DNA of 23,985 nucleotides from Eubacterium sp. (lineage in GTDB: Bacteria > Bacillota_A > Clostridia > Lachnospirales > Lachnospiraceae). Below the pieces are notes generated by a model. That model made no database searches. It was not told where the DNA came from and saw nothing but the letters and a program-made list of their open reading frames with translations. Position numbers and translations under genes: made by a program. Shown here piece after piece: positions 1 through 8,643 of the stretch; position 1 is the first letter of the stretch; the number at the start of each line of letters is the position of its first letter. Where the stretch lies: assembly GCA_023663915.1 (NCBI GenBank), contig JAMPGN010000038.1:1-23985 (forward strand), written 5' to 3'.

Positions 1-337
1 TTCCCCGATATTCCTCAAGAATTGCAATATCCACATCCGGCATCTCCGGATTTTCGCAGTTTAATTCGATATAGCCGCACCCCTGCAATGAAATCTTTTC
101 AACTATCAAGTATCTTTCCTTATCGTTGCTTTCTCCTGCCACGCAATCTTCGATCCATTGACGCTGTTGCTCCCAAAAATCAGGCATTCTTTCATAAATT
201 TCCGCAAAAGCAGAGGCTTATTTATATGTAGGCAGATAACTTTTTATATTTGATTGGTTCAGTGAGTTTACAATAATTTTTTCTCCGTATAATGCAAAAT
301 CATTGCCTGCAATAAAGTCATTTCTTATGTCACTCAA
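1..337 (-). pseudogene. Interrupted GNAT acetyltransferase frame, partial at the left edge
   Basis: A minus-strand frame opens at a TTG codon (335-337) preceded by a well-placed GAGGAG, 7 nt upstream and inside the end of the neighbouring GNAT gene. It reads 39 codons to a TAA at 218-220. The same frame then stays open to the edge of the window. The part after the stop reads like a GNAT (GCN5-related N-acetyltransferase) domain: a GYIEL strand, then PDVDIAILEEYRGK, which fits the approach to the acetyl-CoA loop. The part before the stop (ALYGEKIIVNSL) fits the first strand of the same fold. I infer one gene broken by a nonsense mutation. Alternatives are a short peptide gene followed by a separately started GNAT (an ATG lies at 185-187, with a weak ribosome site) or a sequencing error. 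The 3' end is outside the window. Confidence 0.6.
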
Positions 338-1199
338 AAGCTTTCTCCTCATTCTGTAAATGTATGGTATTCCAATCAATACGAAACTCCAATACATGAC
401 CAGTCAAGTCAATCGGAGCCACATTAAATTCATTCGCCACTACTCTTAACTTATCATCAATTAAATTACTGTTTTCTTCTTGAAATTTTTGAAGTTCTTC
501 CCCATGAATAAACATTTCGCTGATGCCATTCGGCTTTGCGCCAAGTTTTTTCATCAGGTTTTGTGAAGCATAATTGTCAGAATCTACCCTGCTTCGATAT
601 GTGTGTTTCCCCGTCAATGCAGCCAAAGTATTTAACATTGCAGCAAGCGCATGATATCCGTATCCCTGGTGTCTGTATTTTTCCAGAAGCTCAATTGCCA
701 ATTCCCAATTTTGTGCTTTTAAATTTTTTATGCCGCAATACCCCACGTACTTTCCAGTTACTTTATCAAAAATGGAATAATTTGCTGCCGTATCTTCTAA
801 GAATGATTCCCATAATTCCTTTTTAAAAGTTTCTTCCTTAAAAGCCCTTCTCATAACCGAGCATTCGTAAGACACCTCCATATAGTCCGAATATTCTTCA
901 TCTGATACCGCCTTTAATATAACTTTTTCATCTTCAGCAAGAATCATGCCTTTTGATGGCAAAATACTTTTATCAAAATCCATATCTCCCTTATTCTCCG
1001 CAGACTCTTCATATTTTGATACTATATTACTAAGTTCATCTGATAACATATCCATAACAGCATCTGACTCTATTTGAAATCCATCTTCTTTAAGAGCAAT
1101 GGCTTTTTCCAACTGTTCCAACACATTCGTATACATTGCTTGTGTTTTCAATTGTCTGTGTGTGTATCTTTTGGAGGCTGAACTTTTTTCTTTTGGCAT
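330..1199 (-). CDS. GNAT family N-acetyltransferase with helical N-terminal extension, encoded behind hsdS
   Basis: 289 residues from the ATG at 1197-1199, chosen over an upstream in-frame ATG (1239-1241) because GAGGAAAT sits just before it. Residues 1-85 are charged and probably helical and match no family I know. Residues 88-225 look like a GNAT domain, which transfers acetyl from acetyl-CoA to an amine: a VGYCGIKNL strand near 152-160 and the pyrophosphate-binding loop R-H-Q-G-Y-G-Y at 176-182. The last 60 residues form a further unrecognised segment. The gene starts 10 nt after the hsdS stop, with its ribosome site touching that stop, so it is probably co-transcribed with the restriction operon and may be translationally coupled. 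The substrate is unknown; small molecules, ribosomal proteins, tRNA-linked amino acids or Hsd subunits are all possible. The GNAT assignment is firm, the function open. Confidence 0.8.
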   Translation of the reverse strand: MPKEKSSASKRYTHRQLKTQAMYTNVLEQLEKAIALKEDGFQIESDAVMDMLSDELSNIVSKYEESAENKGDMDFDKSILPSKGMILAEDEKVILKAVSDEEYSDYMEVSYECSVMRRAFKEETFKKELWESFLEDTAANYSIFDKVTGKYVGYCGIKNLKAQNWELAIELLEKYRHQGYGYHALAAMLNTLAALTGKHTYRSRVDSDNYASQNLMKKLGAKPNGISEMFIHGEELQKFQEENSNLIDDKLRVVANEFNVAPIDLTGHVLEFRIDWNTIHLQNEEKAFE

Positions 1200-1209
1200 A
1201 ATATTTCCT

Positions 1210-2667
1210 CTATAAATCCTCACATAATGGCAACAACGCATCCAATCTTTCTACAATTCTCTGTTGTTCCTCGATTGGCGGAATCGGAATCAACGAATTT
1301 CTTATTTTTTCTCTTGAAATATTAGGTTGCGCCCCTCCTTCTGCCTTACCAATTAATACTTTTTTCGCAGACATAAAGTAATAAAATAAATATAAATTAT
1401 ATATCCCCTTATAGGGGCTGCACCCGCAACATGCTTGATTCGTAGTTAATGGAAAAGTTACAATCCCCAATTTCCCTATAGTTGCTCCATACATAGCAAT
1501 TAGAATATCGCCTATTTTATTAATCCGTAATGAACACTTTTCTAATGCTGTTTGAGTTACTTTTTCTTCACATTGATAAATGTAACCATCTGTTAATTCT
1601 CCTGTTTTTAGCCAACAAATAGTTCCACCATCATAAAAACTTCTATCACCCCTGGTTGGTGTCGCTCCCGCCCCGCAGTCACAAATATTTCCTACTTTTT
1701 CCCATCTCCAATTATCTGGAATTTCAAACGGAATTTCTTCTTCCGCAATATCCGATAATGTCTTTTCCTTTTTAATCTTCTTTTGCGCAATCAATTCTTC
1801 TTTTTCTTTCTGAATTGATATCAACAATTCATCCACATTACTATCACTCTCCAACTGCTCTGTCAATTTTCCCTGCATAGCCGCTTGAAGCAGCGCATCT
1901 TTCATATCTGCCGGAAATGCTTTTTTTAACGCTTCCAACTCTTTTTCAATTTTTTCATATTCATCAATCTTTGGCATTATTTCGTTGATTTTATCAACAA
2001 TCCTCTGTTGTTCTTCAATTGGTGGAAGTGGCGATATAAATTCTCTTAAATATGTTAATGACACAAATTTCTGAACCCCACCTGTAGATTGCATTTTCAT
2101 AATTTTTTCAGCATATCCCAGCAGAAGCAGAACATAATTCATATTGACATTGCTTTTGGGAACTGGCTTAAATAATGCCATGTTTTTTATTGCAAATTCC
2201 TCCTCTATCTCAACCAGAACTGGCTTTCCGATGCTTCCTATCATCGCCATCAAAATATCATTTTTATCTACCTTTGAACGAGCATTAAAAAAATCTGCAT
2301 CCTCTTTAGTAATATACTTAACATCTGAAAAATCAATTTTCCCATTATTCAAATTTTTGCTTGTCACAAATGGTATACCCTTTTCAACGTATTTGGGTGA
2401 ATCATGCGTTCCATCTCTTACATCTAAAAAGGACTGTAATCTAACCCATCTCCAATTAGCAGGAATTTCAAATGGAATATCTTCATCCTGAATCTCTGAC
2501 AATGATTTTTCTTTTTTGATTATTTTGTCAGCAACAAGTTTCTCTTTTTCTTCTTGTATACTTATCAACATTTCATCTACATCACTATCAGTAGCAAGCT
2601 GTTCCGTCAACTTCCCCTGCAATGCCGCCTGCAATACTGCCTGTCTTAAATCTTCCGCTAATACCAT
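1210..2667 (-). CDS. hsdS: Type I restriction-modification specificity subunit HsdS
   Basis: 485 residues. HsdS sets the DNA sequence recognised by the type I complex. It has two target recognition domains (TRDs): one after the first FEIPxNWRW motif (residues 66-74), the other after a second copy of that motif about 250 residues later. Each TRD is followed by a conserved PxPPIEEQQRIV segment that leads into the helical spacer. Residues 8-74 (AALQGKLTEQL... to NWRW) and roughly 258-325 are clear internal repeats, as expected for the pseudo-symmetric HsdS fold. The ATG is 2 nt after the hsdM stop, with GGGAG seven bases upstream, so translation is probably coupled to hsdM. The C-terminus ends soon after the second EEQQRIV motif, which is usual. 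The two TRDs differ, which implies a bipartite asymmetric target that cannot be read from sequence alone. Confidence 0.95.
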   Translation of the reverse strand: MVLAEDLRQAVLQAALQGKLTEQLATDSDVDEMLISIQEEKEKLVADKIIKKEKSLSEIQDEDIPFEIPANWRWVRLQSFLDVRDGTHDSPKYVEKGIPFVTSKNLNNGKIDFSDVKYITKEDADFFNARSKVDKNDILMAMIGSIGKPVLVEIEEEFAIKNMALFKPVPKSNVNMNYVLLLLGYAEKIMKMQSTGGVQKFVSLTYLREFISPLPPIEEQQRIVDKINEIMPKIDEYEKIEKELEALKKAFPADMKDALLQAAMQGKLTEQLESDSNVDELLISIQKEKEELIAQKKIKKEKTLSDIAEEEIPFEIPDNWRWEKVGNICDCGAGATPTRGDRSFYDGGTICWLKTGELTDGYIYQCEEKVTQTALEKCSLRINKIGDILIAMYGATIGKLGIVTFPLTTNQACCGCSPYKGIYNLYLFYYFMSAKKVLIGKAEGGAQPNISREKIRNSLIPIPPIEEQQRIVERLDALLPLCEDL

Positions 2668-2669
2668 AA

Positions 2670-4178
2670 CTACACTCCCAGCATATCCATAATTTCTTGT
2701 AACTTAGCATCCATTTTCCGGTCAAGCCTTTCTCTTTCCGCTTTAAAATTCTCTATTGTCTCTTTCGGGGAAAGAATCACTTTTTCTTCATTCGGAAAAC
2801 CGCAAAAGTCTAAACTATAATTATTTGTAACGATTTCTTGTACAGAAACTTTCCTTGCCTTCCAGGTCTCTGTCATGGAACTGTCTTCTTTTTCATCCTT
2901 AATTTCTGCGCGGTTATCCCACCATTCATCAAGAGCAGACATTTTCTCCCTTGTCATAGGATTTTTTTTCATAGAGAATTTCTGTCCGTTTGGCAGATCA
3001 AATCTGTAAAACCACACATCTGTTGTGGAGCCTGTCTTATCAAAGAACAGCAGATTAGTAGCAATACTTGTATAAGGGGCAAAGCAGCTCCCGGGCAGTC
3101 TGATCACCGTATGTAAATTAAATTCCTCCATCAGCTTCTTTTTAATCGCGCACTTACTGTTATCTGTTCCGAAGATAAATCCATCAGGAAGGACTACGCC
3201 GCATCTGCCATTCTTATTCAGGCGGTACATGATCTCTACCATAAAAAGATCTGCAGTCTCCGAATTTCTAAGTTCAACAGGAAAATTCCTCTGCACCATT
3301 TCAAGCTCTGTCCCACCATAAGGGGGATTCATCAGAATCACATCAAACTTATCATCATCTGCATATCTTCTTACATCCTGTTCCAGCGAATTGTCGTGCA
3401 TGATATCCGGTTCTGCAATGTCATTCAAGAGCATATTCGTTGTACAGAGCATATAAGGAAGCTGCTTTTTTTCTACGCCATAAAAAGAATGCTGTAGTTT
3501 GGGTAAATCTTCTACTTTGACTCCCGCACCCTCTACATGATGAAGTGCATCAACAAGGAAACCGCCTGTCCCACATGCAAAATCCGCCACCTTTTCACCA
3601 ATCTTTGGATCAACTCTATCTACCACAAAGGATGTGATCGCCCTCGGCGTATAAAACTCTCCATTATTCTTTTGCAAACCTTTCAGCAGAGTTTCATAAA
3701 TATCATTGAAGGTATGCCTCTCCTCATAATCAGAAAAATCAATTTCATCAAAGATATTAAGAAGCTGTCTGAGAAGGACTCCGTTTTTCATGAAATTCGT
3801 GGATTCCTTCATAAATTCTTTCACAAGGAGGGACGCCCTGTCTGTCTTAGTAAAAAGGTATACATCCTCTCCCTTTTCATTTTTTACAGCCTCCCCCGAC
3901 AGTACCCTGAACAACTTATTATTTACAAAATCAATCAGTTCTTCTCCTGTCATCTGTTCTTTCACGGAAGCATCCGTAACCCAGTCCCTCCAACGGTATC
4001 CTTCCGGAATAATCGGAACATAATCATTCTGCATCAATTCCCACTCTTCTTCTTTGTAATCAAAAATTTTTAAAAACAGAATCCATACAATCTGGGACAA
4101 TCTCTGCTCATCGCCCCCAACGCCCGCATCTCCCCGCATAATATCCTGCAGCCTTTTTATTAAACTCGCTAATGCCAT
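2670..4178 (-). CDS. hsdM: Type I restriction-modification DNA methyltransferase subunit HsdM
   Basis: 502 residues, the usual HsdM length. With HsdS it forms an N6-adenine methyltransferase that protects host DNA, and with HsdR the restriction enzyme. An N-terminal helical HsdM domain spans about residues 1-140. It is followed by GEFYTPRAI (173-181), S-adenosylmethionine motif I (D199-F-A-C-G-T-G-G) and the catalytic N-P-P-Y at 284-287, the signature of N6-adenine enzymes. The start has GGAG and AAGGG elements upstream. It lies 19 nt after hsdR and 2 nt before hsdS, so R, M and S form one operon. Nothing in the sequence suggests inactivation. Confidence 0.96.
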   Translation of the reverse strand: MALASLIKRLQDIMRGDAGVGGDEQRLSQIVWILFLKIFDYKEEEWELMQNDYVPIIPEGYRWRDWVTDASVKEQMTGEELIDFVNNKLFRVLSGEAVKNEKGEDVYLFTKTDRASLLVKEFMKESTNFMKNGVLLRQLLNIFDEIDFSDYEERHTFNDIYETLLKGLQKNNGEFYTPRAITSFVVDRVDPKIGEKVADFACGTGGFLVDALHHVEGAGVKVEDLPKLQHSFYGVEKKQLPYMLCTTNMLLNDIAEPDIMHDNSLEQDVRRYADDDKFDVILMNPPYGGTELEMVQRNFPVELRNSETADLFMVEIMYRLNKNGRCGVVLPDGFIFGTDNSKCAIKKKLMEEFNLHTVIRLPGSCFAPYTSIATNLLFFDKTGSTTDVWFYRFDLPNGQKFSMKKNPMTREKMSALDEWWDNRAEIKDEKEDSSMTETWKARKVSVQEIVTNNYSLDFCGFPNEEKVILSPKETIENFKAERERLDRKMDAKLQEIMDMLGV

Positions 4179-4197
4179 AATCCCTTATCTCCTGCCG

Positions 4198-6591
4198 TTA
4201 ATATAATACTTCTTCTATTTGTTCCATCAGATCAATATAATTCTGTTTATTTCCGCCAAATACATTCTTTAATATCTTCATTGGCGTATAACCCTTTTCT
4301 TTGAATACAGGCAAATTGAACACTGTAATATCCTTCAGCTTTGAAAAATCTTCTGTCTTATATTCATGTAAGATGATCTGGATAATATTCCTTTTTTCAA
4401 TAGTAAGCGCATCCAAAATGCCCGCATCATAAACCTTCTGCAGTCTTTCTTCTTTGGATTTAGGCGGCTGCTTATATCCGACCAAGCCGACAATATCAAA
4501 TTTGTCAATGTAATATCCTACTGTTTCCCTGACTTTTCTTACATAAGTTTCTTCTATCAGCAGATCCGTCGTCATTCCATCCTTATCATCCGATGTCTTA
4601 AAAGAAGCATAAAAATCCTGATAGCTGGGATATTGGCTTAAAATATTATTTTTTACACAACTCTCAATATTCTGCTTGACAAGGTTTCCATTTTCATCTG
4701 TGTAACGAACTTCTTCCCCGTCAATGGTCACATCCACGCCATTCACTCTTACTTTCTGGATATGCCCTCTGGTCTTGTCTTTCTCTTTATCCTCACTATC
4801 TGTTTCTTTTTGCGGGCTGCCCTTCGGGAATGTGCCATTCTCTCCCACTTCCATAACCGCCACTGGTTCCCCATCAAATTTAGGGTCTTCAAACTGATGG
4901 TAATTTAACCTGAAATCTAAGATTGTAAAATGCAGCTTACTCCTTTTTTCTTCATCAATCGTAAAGTTTTCCTTAATCCTTGTTCCCCTGCCAATCGTCT
5001 GTTTAAATTCCGTCACAGAACCAATCGTCTTGTCCAAAACAATCAATTCACAAGTTTCCGAATCAACACCTGTTGACAGCAATTTACTTGTAACCGCAAT
5101 AACGGGATATTTTACATTCGGGTTAGTAAAATTCTCCACTTCTGCTTTTCCAATTTCATCGTCACCTGTGATTTTCATGATGTATTTGCTGTTTTCCTGC
5201 ACCAGATCTGCATTAAGGTTTTTCAGTTTTAAAACCATTGCATCCGCATGGTCAATATTCTCACAGAAAACAATCGTTTTTGCATATCTGCAATTATTTT
5301 CTTTCATATAATCTGTAATTCTTCTTGCAACAATCTCCTGCCTTTCTTCCACTACAATCGTCCTGTCAAAATCTTTTTGTGTATAAATCCTGTCTTCTAC
5401 GGGATTACCTTCTACATCCAGTTTTCCTGCAGGCGGTCTGTATCCTTCTTTGTCAATATTAAGTTCCACGGAAATAACTCTGTACGGGGCAAGAAAACCG
5501 TCCTCAATGCCCTGCTTTAATGAATATGTATACAGTGGCTTATCCTCTGTTTCCGCACAGAAATAGTTGATATTCGACACATCTTCGGTTTCTTTGGGTG
5601 TAGCAGTCAGCCCAAGCTGCGTCGCAGAACTGAAATATTCCAATATTTCATGCCAGTTGGAATCCAGTGCCGCAGACCCTCTATGACACTCATCTACAAT
5701 GATTAAGTCAAAGAAATCAGGGGGAAGTTCTTTGTAGTAATTTTTGTCTTTATTCTTTAGCTGTTGATATAATGCTATAAATATCCCATAGGCAGTGTCC
5801 AGTTTTATGCTGGAATTTTTCATTCTTATCATAATGCGTCTATCAACAAACGGTTTGAAATCCTTTGACAGAGTTTGTTTTGCCAAGTCGTCTCTATCAA
5901 CTAAATACAGAATTTTCTTTTTGGTTTTACTTTTCCACAGTCTCCATACAATCTGGAATGCCGTAAATGTCTTGCCTGTTCCTGTTGCCATGACAAGGAG
6001 CATCCTGCTTTTGCCCTGTGCAATAGCATCAATCACCCTGTTAATGGCAATTCTTTGATAATATCTCGGCTTCTTTGGGTTCATTTTTGATGTGTCAATA
6101 TAGTAAGGCTGGTTGATCAGTCTTACTTCATCCTCTGATAATCCCTTTTCTTCAATGTACCTGCCCCACAACTCTTCGGGATATGGAAAATCCTGCATTT
6201 TCAGCTTGTCATTATTTTTATGCAGAATCAAATCCTCTTCAATCAAATCTATTCCATTTGTCGCATATGCAAAGGGAATATCCAGAATTTCGGCATACGC
6301 AAGAACTTGCTGATATCCTTCCATGGCACTATGGTCTATTCCCTTTGCTTCTACTATAGCTAAAGGAAGGTTATCTTTAAACAACAGAAGATAATCTGCT
6401 TTTTTCTTATTGCCCCTTGATACCTTATCACCGTCAATATTTACCCTGCCATCCGTAAAAGAATATTCCATAATGATATTATCCGGATTTTCTTTTCCCC
6501 ATCTTTCCTGAATGATCGGCGTAATATATTTCTTTTTTGTATTCTCTTCGTTTTTCTGCTGTTCTGCAATTTCTTCTGGCGTCAGCTGCAT
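4198..6591 (-). CDS. hsdR: Type I restriction endonuclease/translocase subunit HsdR
   Basis: 797 residues. HsdR translocates DNA using ATP and cleaves unmodified DNA once bound to HsdM-HsdS. The N-terminal nuclease domain shows the PD-(D/E)xK pattern D66...E81-A-K83. The helicase motor has Walker A (A-T-G-T-G-K-T, 202-208), the motif II box D300-E-C-H, motif III L-T-A-T-P (328-332) and a motif VI-like QTIGRGTRIKE. The length and the N-terminus resemble the shorter EcoEI-type (type IB) R subunits rather than the roughly 1000-1200-residue EcoR124 or EcoKI forms. The ATG is preceded by GGAG at a good distance. It is the first gene of the operon, 97 nt downstream of an unrecognised gene. All key residues I could check are present, so it looks functional. 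Confidence 0.95.
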   Translation of the reverse strand: MQLTPEEIAEQQKNEENTKKKYITPIIQERWGKENPDNIIMEYSFTDGRVNIDGDKVSRGNKKKADYLLLFKDNLPLAIVEAKGIDHSAMEGYQQVLAYAEILDIPFAYATNGIDLIEEDLILHKNNDKLKMQDFPYPEELWGRYIEEKGLSEDEVRLINQPYYIDTSKMNPKKPRYYQRIAINRVIDAIAQGKSRMLLVMATGTGKTFTAFQIVWRLWKSKTKKKILYLVDRDDLAKQTLSKDFKPFVDRRIMIRMKNSSIKLDTAYGIFIALYQQLKNKDKNYYKELPPDFFDLIIVDECHRGSAALDSNWHEILEYFSSATQLGLTATPKETEDVSNINYFCAETEDKPLYTYSLKQGIEDGFLAPYRVISVELNIDKEGYRPPAGKLDVEGNPVEDRIYTQKDFDRTIVVEERQEIVARRITDYMKENNCRYAKTIVFCENIDHADAMVLKLKNLNADLVQENSKYIMKITGDDEIGKAEVENFTNPNVKYPVIAVTSKLLSTGVDSETCELIVLDKTIGSVTEFKQTIGRGTRIKENFTIDEEKRSKLHFTILDFRLNYHQFEDPKFDGEPVAVMEVGENGTFPKGSPQKETDSEDKEKDKTRGHIQKVRVNGVDVTIDGEEVRYTDENGNLVKQNIESCVKNNILSQYPSYQDFYASFKTSDDKDGMTTDLLIEETYVRKVRETVGYYIDKFDIVGLVGYKQPPKSKEERLQKVYDAGILDALTIEKRNIIQIILHEYKTEDFSKLKDITVFNLPVFKEKGYTPMKILKNVFGGNKQNYIDLMEQIEEVLY

Positions 6592-6635
6592 GATCTGTCT
6601 CCTTCAATTTTTCTATTGTTTTTTTATTTCGCACA

Positions 6636-6663
6636 CTATTATCAAAACTTTGATTTTTCACAA
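6636..6663 (-). promoter_or_regulatory. Candidate promoter of the hsd operon with an overlapping inverted repeat
   Basis: On the minus strand, TTGTGA (6658-6663) and TAATAG (6636-6641) are separated by 16 bases. They lie about 45 nt upstream of the hsdR start. The spacer and the edge of the -10 contain the perfect inverted repeat ATCAAA-GT-TTTGAT (6641-6654), which could be an operator. Both hexamers are imperfect matches, and transcription from the gene upstream could also serve the operon. Confidence 0.35.
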
Positions 6664-6688
6664 ATTTCTACCTTTTCGTATATTAAAA

Positions 6689-7102
6689 TCACTTACATTT
6701 ATATTGTACAAATATCGTCATATCTTCTCTGGCGAATTTGTTTTGAAGCTCATTATCCTGTTCAGGTGTTACTTCATTTAACAGCTTTATCGCATCATAA
6801 GCCCCCTTTAGCACAATATTATATCTTTCCACTATCAATTCATTATATAACTCTGTCAATGACAACTCATCTAACCGTTTTAACGGTCCAATTATAACAG
6901 TACGCGCAACTTGTTGAATCATAGAAAATATAACATTGTCAGAACGAACATCTTTAATAAACTCCTCTATGATTTTTCTATCGACACAATAAAAATTAGT
7001 CATGTAATATTGCTGTCTATTATAATTCTCAACATCTTTGTCCAAATCCTTTGCATCTGACATTCTTTGAAATAACTCATTACATCTTTCAAAAAAATTC
7101 AT
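6689..7102 (-). CDS. Hypothetical protein between the toxin-antitoxin pair and the hsd operon
   Basis: 137 residues with a convincing ribosome site (AGGAAAG five bases before the ATG), so probably a real gene. I do not recognise the family. The protein has no signal peptide or membrane segment and no cysteine cluster. It is rich in charged residues and looks entirely helical, with heptad-like stretches around residues 20-60 (YNRQQYYMTNF...IIEEFIKDV) and 75-110. It is followed after 97 nt by hsdR on the same strand and preceded by the HigA-like gene 143 nt upstream, also on the same strand. Its AT-rich composition matches the rest of the defence block, suggesting it travelled with it. A role in controlling or accompanying the restriction system is possible by position only. 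Confidence 0.65.
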   Translation of the reverse strand: MNFFERCNELFQRMSDAKDLDKDVENYNRQQYYMTNFYCVDRKIIEEFIKDVRSDNVIFSMIQQVARTVIIGPLKRLDELSLTELYNELIVERYNIVLKGAYDAIKLLNEVTPEQDNELQNKFAREDMTIFVQYKCK

Positions 7103-7245
7103 TTATTCTTTCCTTTCTATATCCCATTTTAGCAGCATCATCCCCAAAAATGAAAATCGTGTTTTGATGAGCTTTTAACTGACTTCAATTTGATAAACGA
7201 GTCATATTCTTTACATAATCCCCTACATATTGATCAACCCAATTC

Positions 7246-8298
7246 CTACATAACAATTTCATACTTTTCTTTCAAGTTATTCAGCATATTATATTCGATC
7301 AATCCTTCCGCCTGCATTCTGCCGACCACAATTCCGGGAGCAATTCCCTGTTCCCGGGCAAAACAAATTACACCTCTTTCAGAATAATCTCTTTTTCGTC
7401 TAAAGGATTCAAAATCATCCGCTGCAATCAGTGTTTCGCCCGACCATACATCAGCCGCTTTTTCGTCTTCCTCGGTGGTTCCGTTTGTCTGACCTACGTG
7501 ACCAAGAACAATATGCGCAAGCTCATGAAACAGGCTAAACCAAAATCTGTCAGCATCTTTCCCTCTGGCTGTCAATCCAACTACAATTTTCTTCCCATCC
7601 AGAAAGGAAGCCCCCTGTAGGAATGATCCCTGCAAATGTGGGAGAAACACTAATGCAATTCCACAATCTGCAAGGCATTTTTTAATCTGAGGACAGAACT
7701 CCTCAGGATTTAACACTGTCATTTTACGAAGCATCGGTATTGCTGCGTTAAGTCCCTTAAGATTGACTTGTGATGTCTGAATATCTCGAGCCTTAAGCTT
7801 TGCTTCCTGTGCCCATGCCATTAAAGCAAGATCACTCTTTTCCGTTATAGCCAATCGTCTACAGGCTATTCTCATAATCTGCTCATTCCCAAGAAGAGAA
7901 AGTTCGACAACCTCAAAATATTTTCTCAGGTATATTACTTTTTCTTTTGTATCTCTGGTTTCCGAAATCCATCCGAACTTTACCATTTCGCTATAAGGAA
8001 ATTGTCTTGCCAATTTAACATCTGCATCCATTGCATTTTCTGCATCCGCCTTGATAATCTTCTCTCTGTAAATCGCCTCAAGATTATTCCAGAATCCAGC
8101 CGGGACTCCAAGAACCATCTCTAACCTGACTGCCATCTCTGGCGTTAGCTGTACATCCCCATTTATAAGCTTGCTGATATGTTTTTCAGACATATCCATT
8201 CTAGCCGCAAATTCCTTTTGGCTCATACCTCTGTCATTCAACTGCTCTTTTATTGTTATCCCGGGCGGCGTTGCGATATAACTTCGACTTCTTACCAT
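7246..8298 (-). CDS. higA: HigA-like antitoxin: XRE helix-turn-helix fused to an ImmA/IrrE metallopeptidase domain
   Basis: 350 residues from the ATG at 8296-8298, chosen because AAGGAGGT lies six to seven bases upstream; an in-frame ATG 24 bases earlier has no ribosome site. Residues 15-70 are an XRE/HigA-type helix-turn-helix (SQKEFAARMDMSEKHISKLI) that would bind the operator and repress the pair. Residues about 200-300 carry an ImmA/IrrE-type zinc peptidase domain with the metal motif H258-E-L-A-H262 and a possible third ligand in the EEDEKAAD segment (276-283). It follows the HigB-like toxin after 32 nt, the higBA order. The peptidase half may sense a signal and process a protein, as ImmA does with its repressor, but its substrate here is unknown. 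HTH plus ImmA/IrrE architectures are known among HigA-annotated proteins, so the fusion itself is not new. Confidence 0.85.
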   Translation of the reverse strand: MVRSRSYIATPPGITIKEQLNDRGMSQKEFAARMDMSEKHISKLINGDVQLTPEMAVRLEMVLGVPAGFWNNLEAIYREKIIKADAENAMDADVKLARQFPYSEMVKFGWISETRDTKEKVIYLRKYFEVVELSLLGNEQIMRIACRRLAITEKSDLALMAWAQEAKLKARDIQTSQVNLKGLNAAIPMLRKMTVLNPEEFCPQIKKCLADCGIALVFLPHLQGSFLQGASFLDGKKIVVGLTARGKDADRFWFSLFHELAHIVLGHVGQTNGTTEEDEKAADVWSGETLIAADDFESFRRKRDYSERGVICFAREQGIAPGIVVGRMQAEGLIEYNMLNNLKEKYEIVM

Positions 8299-8330
8299 AG
8301 TGCTACCTCCTTGCCCTGTCATACTGATTT

Positions 8331-8627
8331 TTAATGATAATCGACAATTTCTAAAATATTCGCTATTTGAATTTCATCACCATTCTTTTCAAATACCAAT
8401 CTATACGGATGAACTAAATCCATCGCGTATTGCCCTTTCCTGTTCTGCGATAATGGATGGCATCTTCCAATGTGATACCGTATCATCATTTCCACAGCGT
8501 CCGCAGCAGTAATTTCATCTATACGCTGATGTATCTTTTCAGCCATTTCTTTGCCGTAGGTTCTCTCTGCGATTTTGGCATCCGTACAGATTTTTTCAAT
8601 CTTCTTATTTTTGTACGTGATATCCAA
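8331..8627 (-). CDS. higB: HigB-like RelE/ParE-superfamily toxin
   Basis: 98 residues. It resembles HigB-type toxins of the RelE/ParE fold, which are ribosome-dependent mRNA nucleases: an opening ITYKNKKIEKICTD strand-helix, a central helical part, then HPLSQNRKGQYAMDL and PYRLVFEK, the basic catalytic face of the family. The start has a GAGGTGA element about ten bases upstream. It is the first gene of a two-gene unit with the HigA-like protein. A good promoter and a perfect palindrome lie immediately upstream, consistent with autoregulation by the antitoxin. The family is firm; toxin activity is inferred. The gene starts about 75 nt after the rlmCD stop with no clear terminator between them. 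Confidence 0.85.
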   Translation of the reverse strand: MDITYKNKKIEKICTDAKIAERTYGKEMAEKIHQRIDEITAADAVEMMIRYHIGRCHPLSQNRKGQYAMDLVHPYRLVFEKNGDEIQIANILEIVDYH

Positions 8628-8643
8628 GCTATCACCTCTTTTG

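Noticed and set aside
22..231. Plus-strand open frame of 69 codons at the left edge
   Set aside because: The opposite strand reads as a GNAT domain in one frame across the whole interval, apart from one stop.
6479..6661. Minus-strand 60-codon frame overlapping the hsdR start
   Set aside because: Overlaps the start of hsdR in another frame, has no ribosome site and no family character.
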